A stretch of DNA of 46,015 nt. It comes from Marmoricola sp. (GTDB taxonomy: Bacteria; Actinomycetota; Actinomycetes; Propionibacteriales; Nocardioidaceae). Positions 14,110 through 20,835 of this stretch are shown one piece after another. The stretch's first letter is position 1; each line of letters opens with the position of its first letter. The notes under the pieces were generated by a model. It saw only the letters and a program-made list of their open reading frames with translations, was not told the origin of the DNA and ran no database searches. The translations under genes and the position numbers were made by a program. The DNA lies in NCBI GenBank assembly GCA_025965315.1, contig JAOPXD010000084.1, positions 1 through 46,015 of the forward strand, given 5' to 3'.

Positions 14110-15005
14110 GCACCCTGACTATCACCCGCGGCCTGCCAGCGTCCGGGAAAACTTCTTGGGCAAAGGCTTGGGTTGCCGCCGACCCGACCACCCGAGCACG
14201 CATCAACCGCGACGACTTCCGGGCCATGATGTTCGACACCCCGGACTACTCCTGGCCCCAGGAACAGGCAGTCACTGAGGCGTCACGCACCGCAGTCAAG
14301 GCACTCCTTGCGGCAGGCCGGGACGTCGTCGCCGACGACATGAACCTGCGTCCAAAGTACGTCCGCGAGTGGGCACGGTTCGCCGCCGCCAACGGTGCCG
14401 ACTTCGACGTGTTCGAGCTGCCCTGCTCGCCCGAAGAGTCCATCGAGCGTGACGCAGCCCGCGAGCGCACCGTGGGCGAAGACATGATCCGCCGCATGGT
14501 CGAGAGGTACACCCGCAAGGGAGTGCTGCTGGAGGTCCCCGACGACGTGTTCGACGTCGAGGAATCAGTCGCCCCGTACGTCGCCAAGCCTGGTACGACC
14601 GCAGCCGTGATCGTCGACCTCGACGGGACGCTCTGCCTGCACAACGGACGCAGCCCCTACGACATCGAACAGTGCGACCGGGACCTACTCAGCCAACCCG
14701 TAGCCGAAGCGGTCTGGGCTGCATATCAGGACGGGGCAGCGGTCATCTACTGCTCCGGTCGCGAAGACCGCGTGCTCGACAAGACCCGCGAATGGCTCGA
14801 CAAGCACGACCTCCCCGGCGGCCCGCTGCACATGCGTCAGGACGGCGACAAGCGCAAGGACTCCATCGTCAAGCGCGAGCTGTTCGACGCCCACATTCGC
14901 AACGACTACGACGTTCGCTACGTCCTCGACGACCGCAACCAGGTCGTCCAGATGTGGCGCGAACTCGGCCTCACCGTGTTCCAGGTTGCGGACGGGGACT
15001 TCTGA
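14106..15005 (+). CDS. Polynucleotide 5'-kinase/3'-phosphatase (T4 Pnkp-like)
   Basis: A 299-residue enzyme collinear with T4 polynucleotide kinase (301 residues). The kinase domain has the P-loop GLPASGKTSW (9-18) and INRDDFRAM (about 33-41). The phosphatase domain (about 165-299) is HAD-type: DLDGTLCLHNGRSPYDIE with the nucleophile Asp171, YCSGRED, KRKDSIVKRELFD and VLDDRNQVVQMW, ending in VADGDF. All catalytic acidic and basic motifs are present. It heals 2',3'-cyclic phosphate and 5'-OH RNA ends so the adjacent Rnl1-like ligase can seal them. Linkage to the ligase by a 4-base overlap makes coordinated synthesis likely. Confidence 0.93.
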   Translation: MSTLTITRGLPASGKTSWAKAWVAADPTTRARINRDDFRAMMFDTPDYSWPQEQAVTEASRTAVKALLAAGRDVVADDMNLRPKYVREWARFAAANGADFDVFELPCSPEESIERDAARERTVGEDMIRRMVERYTRKGVLLEVPDDVFDVEESVAPYVAKPGTTAAVIVDLDGTLCLHNGRSPYDIEQCDRDLLSQPVAEAVWAAYQDGAAVIYCSGREDRVLDKTREWLDKHDLPGGPLHMRQDGDKRKDSIVKRELFDAHIRNDYDVRYVLDDRNQVVQMWRELGLTVFQVADGDF

Positions 15006-15006
15006 C

Positions 15007-15867
15007 GTGCCCTGGTTCAAGATCGACGACAATCTCGGCTTCCACCACAAGGTCATCGCGGCGGGCAATCCGGCCATGGGTCTGTGGGTCCGCGCCGGGT
15101 CAATCTGTGCCCAGCAACTGACCGATGGCTTCGTTCCCGACCACATGGTCAACGCCCTGGGGACGAAGGCGCAGGCCGCGAAACTGATCGAGACCGGGCT
15201 TTGGGACGCAGCGGAAGGCGGCTACAGGTTCCACGGATGGGCCGAGCGGCAGCCAAGCAAGGCCGACGTAGAGGCCGAGCGAGCCGCGGCTGCCAACAGA
15301 ATGCGTGAGTTCCGAGCAAAGAAGAAAGGGACCACGCAGAATGCATCACCGCAGGTCGAGGCGCCGCGTGCGGAAGATGTTCAGCCGAACGAACGGCGAA
15401 CGAACGGCGAAGTTCGGGAAATGTTCGGCAACCCCGACCCAACCCAACCCATCCCATCCCGACCCGACCCAATAGAAGTACGTTCCACCACCGCTGTCGC
15501 GGTCGTGGCGCCGAAGCGGGATGACGTCGAGCGGATCTGCGAGCACATGGCAACTCTCGTCGCAGCCAACGGCAGCACCCGACCGACGATCACCAAGGCA
15601 TGGCGCACTCAAGCCCGCTTGATGCTCGACGACGACAAGCGCACCGAGGCCGACGTGCACACCGCGATCGAGTGGTGCCAGGCCGATGGCTTCTGGCGCG
15701 GCGTCGTCATGTCGCTGCCGAAGCTGCGCAAGCAGTACGACGCGATGCGACTCCAGGCTCAGCGCCCGGCCGCCGGCGCACGCAGCAAGCAGCAGGAGAC
15801 CGACGACCTGTTCGCCAAGGCCGCCCAGCGCATGGGCGTCACAACCACCATGGGAGCCATCGAATGA
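15007..15867 (+). CDS. Replication initiation-like winged-helix protein
   Basis: A 286-residue protein of the kind found at the replication position of actinophages. The N-terminal ~100 residues (PWFKIDDNLGFHHKVIAAG, then AMGLWVRAGSICAQQLTDGF and VPDHMVNALG) look like a winged-helix DNA-binding domain. A Pro/Asn-rich linker (about 115-160) is encoded by tandem repeats, and a helical C-terminal domain (IEWCQADGFWRGVVMSLPKL) resembles DnaD/helicase-recruiting domains. The GTG start follows a GGGGA ribosome-like site two bases after the kinase stop. As in lambda gene O, the repeats inside the gene could be the origin. The initiator role is inferred. Confidence 0.65.
   Translation: MPWFKIDDNLGFHHKVIAAGNPAMGLWVRAGSICAQQLTDGFVPDHMVNALGTKAQAAKLIETGLWDAAEGGYRFHGWAERQPSKADVEAERAAAANRMREFRAKKKGTTQNASPQVEAPRAEDVQPNERRTNGEVREMFGNPDPTQPIPSRPDPIEVRSTTAVAVVAPKRDDVERICEHMATLVAANGSTRPTITKAWRTQARLMLDDDKRTEADVHTAIEWCQADGFWRGVVMSLPKLRKQYDAMRLQAQRPAAGARSKQQETDDLFAKAAQRMGVTTTMGAIE
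15386..15470 (+). repeat. Iteron-like tandem repeats inside the putative initiator gene
   Basis: Two tandem copies of the 11-mer CGAACGAACGG (15386-15396 and 15397-15407) are followed by the palindrome CGAAGTTCG. Seven tandem pentamers of the form NNCCC follow at 15436-15470 (one GACCC, two AACCC, two ATCCC, two GACCC). They encode the low-complexity linker of the putative initiator. Tandem repeats in an initiator gene are where a lambda-type origin would be expected. Confidence 0.6.
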
Positions 15868-16286
15868 ACCAGGCCGAGTCCCTGAAGATTGTCCGTCTCG
15901 CGAAGGCTGCGAGTCCCGCGCAGGCCGTCGACGAGTACACGCCGGACCTGTGGCACGAGGTCCTGAAGCCGTTCCGGTTCGTCGATGCCCATCAGGCGCT
16001 GATCGAGCTGGCTGGCGACACGGAGTGGATTCACGTGTCGCACGTCAAGGCGCGCATCAAGCGAATCCGGGGCGCTCGCCTCGATGCGTTCGGCCAACTG
16101 CCGGAGCCGCCACCTGGTGCTGAAGATCCGGCCGTGTACCCGCGGTGGGTTGCCGAGACGCGGCGACGGATCGGCGACGGCACCCTGACCGAGCGCCCCG
16201 CCCTGCCTGCTGGGACCGAGAAGCCGCGCGAGTTGGACTTCACCTCGGTCTTCCGCAGCGTGGACGACGTGGACGGTGCCGCGTGA
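15864..16286 (+). CDS. Helical protein, possible helicase loader or replication accessory protein
   Basis: A 140-residue protein immediately after the putative initiator (ATGA overlap). Its N-terminal two thirds (ESLKIVRLAKAASPAQAVDE, DLWHEVLKPFRFVDAHQALI and IHVSHVKARIKRIR) form a helical pattern that in actinophages follows replication initiator genes and scans a short segment before a basic helix. Such proteins are sometimes considered helicase loaders or inhibitors; here this is inference from position and helix pattern. No ATP-binding motif is present. Confidence 0.5.
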   Translation: MNQAESLKIVRLAKAASPAQAVDEYTPDLWHEVLKPFRFVDAHQALIELAGDTEWIHVSHVKARIKRIRGARLDAFGQLPEPPPGAEDPAVYPRWVAETRRRIGDGTLTERPALPAGTEKPRELDFTSVFRSVDDVDGAA

Positions 16287-16603
16287 AGATCTCCGAGACC
16301 TGCCCGTGTGGAGCAACCTTCGATGCTGACAGTCAGAACAACTATGAGATGGCCGTCAGGAACGCTGTCAAAATCTGGCGCAAGGACCATCGCCACGAGA
16401 TGCCCAAGGTCGGGATCTGCGGCGACGCCTCAGCCATCATCTCGCCAGGCCAGAGCCGCATGCTCTGCCGACTGCCTGCGCGTCATGCCGGATTCCACTC
16501 CGATAAGGCGGGCTCCGATTGGGGTTACCCACGGGCCACCACGCGACGACCCGATGGACAAAGCGATCAGCCCACCACCAACCCGAACGGACTGAAGTCA
16601 TGA
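16283..16603 (+). CDS. Cys-containing protein, paralogue of the 17828-18082 product
   Basis: A 106-residue protein starting at GTG in a GTGA overlap. The N-terminus (KISETCPCGATFDADSQNN, then IWRKDHRHE) is clearly related to the start of the gene at 17828, which reads TIDETCSCGATFRLESN and AWRKDHRHE, so the two share a small CxC zinc module followed by a basic His motif. The C-terminal part differs. Function unknown. Confidence 0.6.
   Translation: MKISETCPCGATFDADSQNNYEMAVRNAVKIWRKDHRHEMPKVGICGDASAIISPGQSRMLCRLPARHAGFHSDKAGSDWGYPRATTRRPDGQSDQPTTNPNGLKS
16574..16591 (+). repeat. 18-bp direct repeat, copy 1
   Basis: ACCACCAACCCGAACGGA is identical to 17145-17162. This copy encodes the last residues of one gene and lies just before the start of the membrane-protein gene at 16600. 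See the second copy and the related finding. Confidence 0.75.
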
Positions 16604-17145
16604 TCTTCTGGATTCTTGTCGCCATAACGACCGTCACTGCCGTCTACCTCGGCGTCATGTTCATCGAGGAAATGACCGAATCCGCTATCGGTCGCGTGGT
16701 CAGCGGCATATTCGTGTTCCCGATTGCATTCGCCCTGGTCGGGTTCTTCGCATTCGGCGGAATGGCCCTCACCTTCCTGCCAGCGAAGAAGCACCCGGAC
16801 TTCAGTCGGGACACCACGGAGGTGCTTCAGGCGCTTCAAATGGGCGAGTCGACCAATGGGCGGATCTTCCTCGGTAGCGGCGTCATTAACGAACAGAACA
16901 CCTTCACGTACTACCGGAAGAACCCGGACGGCTCGTACCAGTCGGGCCGGATCCTCGCCGACTATGCGGTGATCGTTGAGTCCAACACGGAGACTCCGCG
17001 AATCGTCACGCAGCACTGGTATTGGTCCCGATGGATCATGCCCAACTTCGTCAACGATGGTCTGGCGCTAGGTGGCAAGTCCTGGGTCATCTACGTGCCG
17101 GTTGGCAGCGTCCGCCCACTCATCAACACGGACCTTCCGCGATGA
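16600..17145 (+). CDS. Membrane protein with two N-terminal spans
   Basis: A 181-residue protein. Two hydrophobic segments (FWILVAITTVTAVYLGVMFI at about 3-22, and IFVFPIAFALVGFFAFGGMA at about 37-57) are followed by a soluble domain of about 115 residues rich in strands. It has no recognised family. It sits among small Cys-rich genes in the early operon, and 18-bp direct repeats flank it. An envelope role such as exclusion of other phages is possible but unsupported. Confidence 0.6.
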   Translation: MIFWILVAITTVTAVYLGVMFIEEMTESAIGRVVSGIFVFPIAFALVGFFAFGGMALTFLPAKKHPDFSRDTTEVLQALQMGESTNGRIFLGSGVINEQNTFTYYRKNPDGSYQSGRILADYAVIVESNTETPRIVTQHWYWSRWIMPNFVNDGLALGGKSWVIYVPVGSVRPLINTDLPR

Positions 17146-17162
17146 CCACCAACCCGAACGGA
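17145..17162 (+). repeat. 18-bp direct repeat, copy 2
   Basis: Identical to 16574-16591. It begins at the last base of the membrane-protein gene and lies just before the ATG at 17171, so both copies sit directly upstream of a start codon and together bracket the 16600-17145 gene. Confidence 0.75.
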
Positions 17163-17170
17163 GCGCGCCC

Positions 17171-17308
17171 ATGACCACCGAGAGCCTGAAACTTCGCTGC
17201 GATGTATGCGGATCCAAGATCGCCGTGAAGGCAGTCCGCCCGATTCTCGACTACGCCCTCTCGTGCTGGATCACCAAGCACTCGACCAGCCGCGGGTGCG
17301 ACCAGTGA
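17171..17308 (+). CDS. 45-residue zinc-ribbon protein
   Basis: A short protein with CDVCGSK near the N-terminus and two further Cys (SCW and RGCD), probably a single metal site. Preceded by an 18-bp repeat instead of an overlap. Ends in a GTGA overlap with the next gene. Function unknown. Confidence 0.5.
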   Translation: MTTESLKLRCDVCGSKIAVKAVRPILDYALSCWITKHSTSRGCDQ

Positions 17309-17682
17309 CCGGCCTGACTGAGAGCGAGCGGACTCTGATTGAGCTCGACGCCGCCGACACGTACGGAGCCAGCCAGATCCCACTGTTCGAGACCGTCGAG
17401 CGGATCATCGAGGCCCGCGTGGCTGCCGAACGTGAACGGGTGGCCGTGGCGATCGAGGCCGTCCTGAGCACCGAGGGCGATTGGCTCAGCACTGGCGGCT
17501 GGGAGTCACGCGACTCTGGACAGGTCTACAACGCCGAGGGTGTTGACGACCTTGTCGCAGCCATTCGATCGACCGTGATCTTCGGCGCCGATGCGACCGA
17601 CTGCTCTGGCTGCGGATGTCCTCCGACGCGGGGTCACGTCTACGGATCGCGGAAGTGCTGCCCGGACTGCGACCACCGATGA
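17305..17682 (+). CDS. Protein with C-terminal Cys cluster
   Basis: A 125-residue protein: helical N-terminal half (ERTLIELDAADTYG and AERERVAVAIEAV) and a C-terminal Cys-rich end (DCSGCGCPP, then KCCPDC) that should bind zinc. GTG start in a GTGA overlap. No family recognised. Confidence 0.55.
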   Translation: MTGLTESERTLIELDAADTYGASQIPLFETVERIIEARVAAERERVAVAIEAVLSTEGDWLSTGGWESRDSGQVYNAEGVDDLVAAIRSTVIFGADATDCSGCGCPPTRGHVYGSRKCCPDCDHR

Positions 17683-17831
17683 CCGCCAACCTCACCACCG
17701 CCGCGCTCGTCTGCCGATCCCGGCACCCGCTCGAATGGCTCGCACGGACCCCACGCACCACCGCCTGCACGGACTGCACCCACGTCGTTGGCCTCGTGGT
17801 CGACGCGCTCTACGGAAGGCCCGCACTGTGA
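17679..17831 (+). CDS. 50-residue protein of unknown function
   Basis: A short protein with CRSRHPLEWLARTPRTTAC and CTDC-like spacing (three Cys), probably a small zinc-binding module. ATGA overlap upstream and GTGA overlap downstream. Confidence 0.5.
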   Translation: MTANLTTAALVCRSRHPLEWLARTPRTTACTDCTHVVGLVVDALYGRPAL

Positions 17832-18082
17832 CCATCGACGAGACCTGCAGCTGCGGGGCAACGTTCCGCCTGGAGTCGAACGTGAACCAGGCAACCTCCA
17901 TCGGCGGGCGCCATGCAGAAGCCTGGCGCAAGGATCACCGGCACGAGTTCGCCCCCATGCCACCCCAGGCCGCGCCCGTTGCCACCTGTGAGGCCAGCAG
18001 GGGTGCGATGGACCACGGGCACGCTGGCTGCACGGCAGGCCCGCAGAACGCCACCAACGAGCGCAACGAGGAGACCCAGTGA
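17828..18082 (+). CDS. Cys/His protein, paralogue of the 16283-16603 product
   Basis: An 84-residue protein. TIDETCSCGATFRLESN and AWRKDHRHEF match the N-terminal module of the gene at 16283. The C-terminal half is different and carries CEASRG and HAGCTAG. GTG start in a GTGA overlap. The duplicated module suggests a shared binding function, not identified. Confidence 0.6.
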   Translation: MTIDETCSCGATFRLESNVNQATSIGGRHAEAWRKDHRHEFAPMPPQAAPVATCEASRGAMDHGHAGCTAGPQNATNERNEETQ

Positions 18083-18300
18083 GCGACATTGTCAACGTCT
18101 TGCACATTCTCGGCCGGGTATCCCACTTCGTCCTGTGGGCTGCCGGTCTCGTGCTCGTCACCGGATGGCAGACCGGATGGCTCCAGATCCGCCGCACGCC
18201 CAAGCCCGACAACCGCCGCGAGGCTCGGATGACGTTCACAAAGGACGGAATCGAGCACGAGTTCATCGGCTACACCCGCGAGATCAGGGAGACCAAGTGA
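18079..18300 (+). CDS. Small single-span membrane protein
   Basis: A 73-residue protein with one hydrophobic segment (FVLWAAGLVLVTGW, about 17-30) and a charged C-terminal tail (KPDNRREARMTFTKDG). GTG start in a GTGA overlap. Function unknown. Confidence 0.5.
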   Translation: MSDIVNVLHILGRVSHFVLWAAGLVLVTGWQTGWLQIRRTPKPDNRREARMTFTKDGIEHEFIGYTREIRETK

Positions 18301-19079
18301 GCGACACGACCTGCACCTGCGGAAAGCCCACACGCGACAACGCCTACGTCTGCGAAACCTGCCTGTCTGAACTGGCCCGCGCACTCGGTGAGATCCCGTG
18401 GACTGTGGAACAACTCGACATCAGCCTGCAGAAGGCGCGCGGTGTCGACTACACGACGATGGGCGGATCTGCGTCCAGTGAGTCACCGCTGCCCGTGTCG
18501 TTCCCGGCATTCGAGGCGCTGACGAACCTGCGCCAGGTGATCGTGATGTGGGTCCGGTTCTGCGACGAGGAGGCGATCCGCCACCAGTCCCCCACCACCG
18601 CGTTCCCGAAGGACACGCTGGTCTCGATGTCGCGGTGGCTCATGTGGCGAATCGACGGGTTGGCTCTCAACGATCTCGGCGGCGATGCGGTCTCCGAGAT
18701 CACCAGGGCTGTTGGTCGCGCGCGGCAAGTCATCGACCGGCCCGCCGAGAAGGTCTACGCCGGCCCCTGCGAGTGCGGTCGGGACCTGTACGCCAAGCCC
18801 AAGGCGAAGATGACCAAGTGCAAGGGCTGCGAGCGCGAGTACGACGTCGAGGAGATGCGCGACTGGATGCGGACGGCCGTCACTGGTCGCCTTGTCACAG
18901 CTCGCGAAGGGTCGACACTGCTGGGCCGATTCGACCTGCCGACTGCTCAGAAGACGATCGACTCGTGGCATGACCGGAAGCGGATTCTTGACCACGGCTG
19001 CAACCCGACTGGCGCGCGGCTGTACCTGATCGACGACCTGATCGGGTTGGCTGCGAACGATGGAAGGATGAGCGCATGA
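18297..19079 (+). CDS. Zinc-binding protein with C-terminal helix-turn-helix
   Basis: A 260-residue protein. The N-terminal ribbon reads CTCGKP...CETC (about 6-23), a helical middle domain follows, and a second Cys pair set (CECGRDLY, then KCKGCERE) lies at about 158-182. The C-terminus (LVTAREGSTLLGRFDLPTAQ, then IDSWHDRKRIL and LYLIDDLIGLA) is a helix-turn-helix of the kind used in excisionase- and MerR-like domains. Similar two-ribbon HTH proteins are common in actinophages and are presumed DNA-binding. GTG start in a GTGA overlap. The largest unassigned product of the early operon. Confidence 0.65.
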   Translation: MSDTTCTCGKPTRDNAYVCETCLSELARALGEIPWTVEQLDISLQKARGVDYTTMGGSASSESPLPVSFPAFEALTNLRQVIVMWVRFCDEEAIRHQSPTTAFPKDTLVSMSRWLMWRIDGLALNDLGGDAVSEITRAVGRARQVIDRPAEKVYAGPCECGRDLYAKPKAKMTKCKGCEREYDVEEMRDWMRTAVTGRLVTAREGSTLLGRFDLPTAQKTIDSWHDRKRILDHGCNPTGARLYLIDDLIGLAANDGRMSA

Positions 19080-19279
19080 CCAAGTTTCAGTTCGACCCGA
19101 CCCCCGGGCAGGCGGACCAGACTGAGGCTGGGGCGAACCCGCTCTGGTGCTACATCGGGACGCCTGAGGCTGGTGCGAAGCTTGTTGCCATCGAGTGTGT
19201 CCAGATCCACGACGGTGAAGGGAACTCGTTTATCACCGCCGTCTCTGACCCGGTCGAGGTCACGGTGATCGACGCATGA
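19076..19279 (+). CDS. Small protein of unknown function
   Basis: A 67-residue strand-rich acidic protein with no recognised motif, coupled to both neighbours by ATGA overlaps. Confidence 0.5.
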   Translation: MTKFQFDPTPGQADQTEAGANPLWCYIGTPEAGAKLVAIECVQIHDGEGNSFITAVSDPVEVTVIDA

Positions 19280-19590
19280 CGCTTACCGAGTTCTTGCTGG
19301 CGCGCGTGGCTGAGGATGAGGCGGTTGCCGAGCGTGTCTACCTGTGGAGCGGCGCCGGGTTGGACGACTTCGACGAACTCGGAGATCGCGTGCTGGCTGA
19401 GTGTGAGGCGAAACGGCGGATCGTCGAGGAGCATGCGCCCGCTGAGCACAACCCTGCGCTGTGCGGCACCTGCGTAGTTTGGGCCGACCAGTACGAGGCG
19501 TCTGGCATCTACCTTCCGTGCCTCACCCTCCAACTGCTCGCGCTGCCGTACGCCGACCACCCGGACTACGACAAGGAGTGGAAGTCGTGA
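19276..19590 (+). CDS. DUF6221-like protein
   Basis: A 104-residue protein with the pattern I associate with DUF6221 of streptomycetes and their phages: an N-terminal MTLTEFLLARVAEDEAVAE, a central VLAECEAKRRIVEEH, a Cys pair CGTC and the C-terminal LALPYADHPDYDKEW. Function of the family is unknown. Coupled by ATGA upstream and GTGA downstream. Confidence 0.75.
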   Translation: MTLTEFLLARVAEDEAVAERVYLWSGAGLDDFDELGDRVLAECEAKRRIVEEHAPAEHNPALCGTCVVWADQYEASGIYLPCLTLQLLALPYADHPDYDKEWKS

Positions 19591-19838
19591 GCGCCAAGGA
19601 GCACCCGTTTACCAAGCCCGAGGGCAGTGACGCGGAGATGTTCATCCAGTGGAAGGGCACGACCGTGTGCCTGGACTTCTACTGCGACTGCGGCGTGCAT
19701 GGGCACCTCGACGAGGACTTTGCGTACTTGATCAAGTGCCCCGGCTGCGACACGACCTACGAGATGGGCACGCAGGTCATCGCCAAGAAGCTCGAGGACC
19801 ACGCCGACGATTGGGGCGCGAAGGTGCTGGAGGTCTAG
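19587..19838 (+). CDS. Zinc-ribbon protein, last gene of the first early operon
   Basis: An 83-residue protein with CDCGVHGH and CPGCDTTYEMG, forming a Cys4-type ribbon. GTG start in a GTGA overlap. The gene ends the run of overlapping genes; a promoter/leader region follows. Function unknown. Confidence 0.6.
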   Translation: MSAKEHPFTKPEGSDAEMFIQWKGTTVCLDFYCDCGVHGHLDEDFAYLIKCPGCDTTYEMGTQVIAKKLEDHADDWGAKVLEV

Positions 19839-19855
19839 ACACTCCGTCAAGATTC

Positions 19856-19884
19856 TTGACGTCAAGACATTGCAGTGTCAAAAT
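19856..19884 (+). promoter_or_regulatory. Putative promoter of the second early block
   Basis: TTGACG (19856-19861) and CAAAAT (19879-19884) are 17 bases apart. The -35 box lies in a perfect palindrome, CTTGACGTCAAG (19855-19866), with a further GTCAAG just upstream and outer arms GACACT (19838-19843) and AGTGTC (19874-19879), so an operator may overlap it. It would start transcription close to 19890, about 105 bases before the next gene. Confidence 0.5.
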
Positions 19885-19898
19885 GTTTATGGTTTCGC

Positions 19899-19967
19899 AA
19901 GGGCTGTCAGAACGGGTGACGGCCCTTGCTCCATAAGAAAGCCCCGCGCTGCGCTAACAGCCGGGGC
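19899..19967 (+). ncRNA. Structured leader with two hairpins (possible small RNA or attenuator)
   Basis: An 11-bp stem (AAGGGCTGTCA paired with TGACGGCCCTT, one G-U) with a 7-base loop at 19899-19927 is followed by a GCCCCG/CGGGGC stem at 19941-19967. Both lie between the putative promoter and the ATG at 19995. No long T-run follows either. They may terminate some transcripts from upstream, attenuate, or form a short stable RNA. The exact class is not recognised. Confidence 0.45.
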
Positions 19968-19994
19968 CTTGGTCCGACTAAGTAGGAGTCGAAC

Positions 19995-20492
19995 ATGTAC
20001 AAGGCTACCTCTCCCCAAGCGGGAACCTGCACGGTGCAGCGCAAGAATGGCGAGTTCTGCGATACCCCCAGCGCGGATGACATGCCGTTCCCGATCTGCG
20101 GACGTCACGCCTCAAGGTTGTTTGCGCGCATGAACGAGTTGCTTTCGGAGTTTGACTCCGACCCCCTGCGCCGCCTGATGGCTGGGCTTGACGACATGGA
20201 TTCGAGACGCGAACGAGCTGACAAGCGTGCCGCCAAGCGCGGTCCAGGGGTCATCTACTACGTACTCGTTGGCAACCTGCTGAAGATCGGATACTCCCAA
20301 AGTTTGCAGGCTCGACTTCGGACCTATCCTCCGAGCAGGAAGTTGCTTGCGACCGAGCCCGGGACCTTTGCCCTGGAGTCTCAGCGACACGCGCAGTTCG
20401 CCCACTTACTCGATAGTGGTCGCGAGTGGTTCCGTTTCGAGGGCGACCTGGTGGAGCACGTCAAGACCATTCGGGATCACGTCGCCGCGTAG
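19995..20492 (+). CDS. GIY-YIG/MUG113-family protein
   Basis: A 165-residue protein. The C-terminal half has the T5orf172/MUG113 form of the GIY-YIG domain: VIYYVLVGNLLKIGYSQSLQ, then R in ARLRTYP, the E-x-x-x-H segment ALESQRHAQFAHL and REWFRF at the end. The N-terminal half contains a CTVQRKNGEFC and C.RHAS set that could bind zinc. It has its own ribosome site (TAGGAG) and is the first gene after a putative promoter, unlike its tightly packed neighbours, so it may be expressed independently. Nuclease target unknown. Confidence 0.75.
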   Translation: MYKATSPQAGTCTVQRKNGEFCDTPSADDMPFPICGRHASRLFARMNELLSEFDSDPLRRLMAGLDDMDSRRERADKRAAKRGPGVIYYVLVGNLLKIGYSQSLQARLRTYPPSRKLLATEPGTFALESQRHAQFAHLLDSGREWFRFEGDLVEHVKTIRDHVAA

Positions 20493-20512
20493 GCATTTGC
20501 CGGGAGGTTGCG

Positions 20513-20635
20513 ATGCCAGCCCCCGAACCAATCGAAGCCTGCCCCACGTGCGGCTGGCGACGGGATGTCACCAAGGTCGGCAACGAGCTGTGGGCCAAGT
20601 GTCCGTACTGCCAGGACTTCCGGCGATGCGGCTAA
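20513..20635 (+). CDS. 40-residue zinc-ribbon protein
   Basis: A mini-protein that is essentially one ribbon: CPTCGWRRD, then CPYCQ. A good GGGAGG ribosome site precedes the ATG. Overlaps the next gene by ten bases. Function unknown. Confidence 0.55.
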   Translation: MPAPEPIEACPTCGWRRDVTKVGNELWAKCPYCQDFRRCG

Positions 20636-20835
20636 CGATCGCGATCCTCGGCGTCGAGGTGTTCGACATCTCGATCGGCAGAGACGTAGCAGATTGCTAC
20701 GAAACTGAGGTTGAGCCCGATGCGGCTGGCGACGTGACCAGTTACCCGATCGGCTTCACGCGCCCCGAGATCCCCTGGGATGCAGACGGCCCGGTTCACC
20801 AGTTCGATCCGTCCGAGGAATCGGAAGACGTTTGA
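20626..20835 (+). CDS. Small conserved actinophage-type protein
   Basis: A 69-residue acidic protein with the N-terminal strand pattern MRLTIAILGVEVFDISIGRD seen in many actinophage early proteins, and an acidic C-terminus. Starts inside the preceding gene. Function unknown. Confidence 0.55.
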   Translation: MRLTIAILGVEVFDISIGRDVADCYETEVEPDAAGDVTSYPIGFTRPEIPWDADGPVHQFDPSEESEDV

